This document shows positions 62,405 through 64,000 of a DNA stretch of 64,000 nucleotides, one piece after another. The position numbers and the translations under genes were made by a program. The notes beneath the pieces are model-generated. The model did not search any database, was not told where the DNA came from, and saw only the letters and a list, made by a program, of their open reading frames with translations. Source of the DNA: Nocardia otitidiscaviarum NBRC 14405 (GTDB lineage Bacteria; Actinomycetota; Actinomycetes; Mycobacteriales; Mycobacteriaceae); assembly GCF_000308635.1 (NCBI RefSeq), contig NZ_BAGD01000081.1, positions 186,001 to 250,000 on the forward strand. Reading direction: 5' to 3'. Numbering within the stretch: position 1 is the first letter of the stretch; the number at the start of each line of letters is the position of its first letter.

Positions 62405-63625
62405 TCAGCGCAGCAGCGGGCCGAGCGCGTCCAACACGCGGCTGGCGAGCAGCGCCTTGGACCCGTGGTCCAAGGCGATCTCGGTGCCGTCGGCGCCGAG
62501 CAGCCAGCCGTCGTTGTGGTCCACCTCGAACGCCTTGCCCTCGCCGACGGCGTTCACCACCAGCAGGTCGCAGCCCTTGCGGGCCAGTTTGGCGCGGGCG
62601 TGGGTGAGCACGTCACCGTGCTCGTCCCCGGTCTCGGCGGCGAAACCGACGATCGCGGTCCCCGGCAGCTGCCCGTCCCGACGGGCTTGCACCAGCCCCG
62701 CCAGGATATCGGGAGTCTTGGCGAGTTCGATCGAATTCGGTTCTCCCGCACCCTTTTTGATTTTCGCCGCGGCCACGTTCACCGGCCGGAAGTCGGCCAC
62801 CGCGGCCGCCATGATCACCGCGTCCGCACCGAGGGCGTGCTTGTCGACCGCGGTCTTCAGCTGTTCGGCGGTGGTGATGTCGACGACCTCGACCGCGGCC
62901 GGAGCCGCCATGCCGATGGTGTTGCCCGCGATGAGCGTCACCTGCGCTCCGCGCTGCGCGGCCACCCGGGCCAGCGCGTACCCCTGTTTGCCGGAGCTGC
63001 GGTTGCCCAGGAAGCGCACCGGATCCAGGGGTTCCCGGGTGCCACCGGCGGTCACCACGATCCGGCGACCCTCGAGATCACGCGGAATGGCGTCGGCGCG
63101 CTCCCGCAGCAGCGAGGCGAGCGCGAAGATCTCCTCGGGTTCGGGCAGGCGGCCCGCACCGGTGTCGGCGCCGGTGAGGCGGCCGTGCGCGGGTTCCATC
63201 ACGATGGCCCCGTGGCGGCGCAGCGTGGCGACGTTCTCCTGGGTGGCCGGATGCTCCCACATCTCGGTGTGCATGGCCGGGGCGAACAGCACGGGACATC
63301 GGGCGGTCAGCAGCGTGGCGGTGAGCAGGTCGTCGGCGCGCCCCTGCGCGGCCCGCGCCATGAGGTCGGCGGTGGCGGGCGCGATGACGACGAGGTCGGC
63401 CTCCTGGCCGAGCCGCACGTGCGGCACCTCGGGCACGTCGGCGAACACACCGGTATTGACCGGGTTGCCGGACAGCGCCTCGAAGGTGGCCTTGCCGACG
63501 AATTCGAGCGCCGACTGCGTGGGAATGACGCGAACCTCGTGGCCGGTCTCGGTGAACCGGCGCACGAGGGCGCAACTCTTGTAGGCGGCGATGCCGCCGC
63601 CGACGCCGACGACGATCCGGGTCAC
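62405..63625 (-). CDS. coaBC: Bifunctional phosphopantothenoylcysteine decarboxylase / ligase
   Basis: A 406-residue coenzyme A enzyme. The N-domain CoaC is an FMN flavoprotein with VGVGGGIAAYKSCALVRRF, the active-site His in APAMHTEMW and the PASANT-like motif region; the C-domain CoaB has the GGTREPLDPVRFLGNRSSGKQGYALA segment that binds CTP and cysteine. GTG start at 63625. Normal length. Confidence 0.97.
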   Translation of the reverse strand: MTRIVVGVGGGIAAYKSCALVRRFTETGHEVRVIPTQSALEFVGKATFEALSGNPVNTGVFADVPEVPHVRLGQEADLVVIAPATADLMARAAQGRADDLLTATLLTARCPVLFAPAMHTEMWEHPATQENVATLRRHGAIVMEPAHGRLTGADTGAGRLPEPEEIFALASLLRERADAIPRDLEGRRIVVTAGGTREPLDPVRFLGNRSSGKQGYALARVAAQRGAQVTLIAGNTIGMAAPAAVEVVDITTAEQLKTAVDKHALGADAVIMAAAVADFRPVNVAAAKIKKGAGEPNSIELAKTPDILAGLVQARRDGQLPGTAIVGFAAETGDEHGDVLTHARAKLARKGCDLLVVNAVGEGKAFEVDHNDGWLLGADGTEIALDHGSKALLASRVLDALGPLLR

Positions 63626-63750
63626 CGCACGCCCCGGACGGTTGGCACGCTCGCGGGCGTGATGGGAGTGGTCACCGTGTGCCTCCAGCGCCGTCGTTGG
63701 TTGTCACGCCGGGCGTTCCGCATGCTCGGCGTGTATCCGAATGGCTCGGC

Positions 63751-64000
63751 CTACTCGCCTTCGGAGTGCTCGAGCAGATCGGCGTGGATCTCACGCATGG
63801 CCACCGAGAGCGGCTTCTCCTGCAGACCCGGCTCGACCAGCGGGCCGACGTACTCCAGGATGCCGTCGCCGAGCTGGTTGTAGTAGTCGTTGATCTGCCG
63901 CGCCCGCTTGGCCGCGTAGATGACCAGCGCGTACTTGGACGAGGTGCGCTCCAGCAGCTCGTCGATCGGCGGGTTGGTCAGGCCGACCGGAGTGTCGTAG
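63751..64000 (-). CDS. rpoZ: RNA polymerase omega subunit, C-terminal part (start outside window)
   Basis: The last ~83 residues are visible: PPIDELLERTSSKYALVIYA, then KRARQIND (the omega core that clamps the beta-prime subunit), a YVGPLV strand and an acidic tail HADLLEHSEGE. Order rpoZ-coaBC-metK matches mycobacteria. The 5' end lies beyond the window. Confidence 0.95.
   Translation of the reverse strand, partial: YDTPVGLTNPPIDELLERTSSKYALVIYAAKRARQINDYYNQLGDGILEYVGPLVEPGLQEKPLSVAMREIHADLLEHSEGE

Overview
The window is chromosomal DNA of a high-GC actinomycete, most likely a Nocardia or close relative. Three things point there: uniformly high GC with G/C third positions, GTG/TTG starts and 4-bp stop/start overlaps; a gene order that follows the Mycobacterium tuberculosis Rv1389-Rv1438 block (rpoZ, coaBC, metK, priA, def-fmt-rsmB, rpe, ribE-ribBA-ribH, uvrC-rapZ-yvcK-whiA, gap-pgk-tpiA); and a second block resembling the mycobacterial copper locus Rv0846c-Rv0849. 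No tRNA, rRNA, CRISPR, prophage or insertion sequence was recognised. Taxonomy and synteny come from remembered family knowledge, not from a search.

Layout. 1-3000: MFS transporter (partial), CsoR/CstR-type repressor and MmpL/RND exporter on the minus strand, with three matching G/C-tract dyads in the two promoters. 3065-6370: TetR regulator, a secretory lipase with an apparent internal deletion, a two-META-domain lipoprotein and an Eri1-type exonuclease. 6501-8726: fused E1alpha/E1beta 2-oxo-acid dehydrogenase, followed by three hairpins, two with the same loop and covarying stems. 8860-16180: a regulatory island of M56 metalloprotease, a second short Rho, an lpqS-cysK2-MFS operon, a BlaI-type repressor and a Met-rich Tat-exported multicopper oxidase; four promoters carry TCTAC-N11-GTAGA (or one-base variant) sites. 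16265-19970: secreted 8-Cys protein, ACT protein, PARG-like gene remnant, PhoD, SRPBCC protein, YggT.

20315-28761 holds the glycolytic operon (gap-pgk-tpiA) and uvrC-rapZ-yvcK-whiA. 28772-42608 is accessory: MFS/HxlR pair, AlkX/YcaQ-like glycosylase, FAD dehydrogenase, asparagine-type permease, gamma-glutamyltransferase lipoprotein, then ArsR-pckG-SulP, in which the arsR and pckG promoters share a TTGC-N8-GCAA dyad. 42698-53282 is the riboflavin cluster, rpe, an RsbW/SigF pair, a nitrilase-family amidase and def-fmt-rsmB. 53347-58782 holds a class-2 lipase and local regulator/target pairs (PadR, TetR/NmrA-like, LysR/SnoaL) plus a flavin-type oxidoreductase. 58850-64000 is priA, metK, coaBC and the 3' part of rpoZ.

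The least conventional system is the 8.7-16.2 kb island. The mycobacterial copper-defence genes mmcO, lpqS, cysK2 and the MFS gene appear to sit under a BlaI-type repressor instead of RicR, together with an M56 protease that could inactivate the repressor and a paralogous Rho. The ArsR-pckG-SulP unit and the mmpL double operator are the next most interesting.
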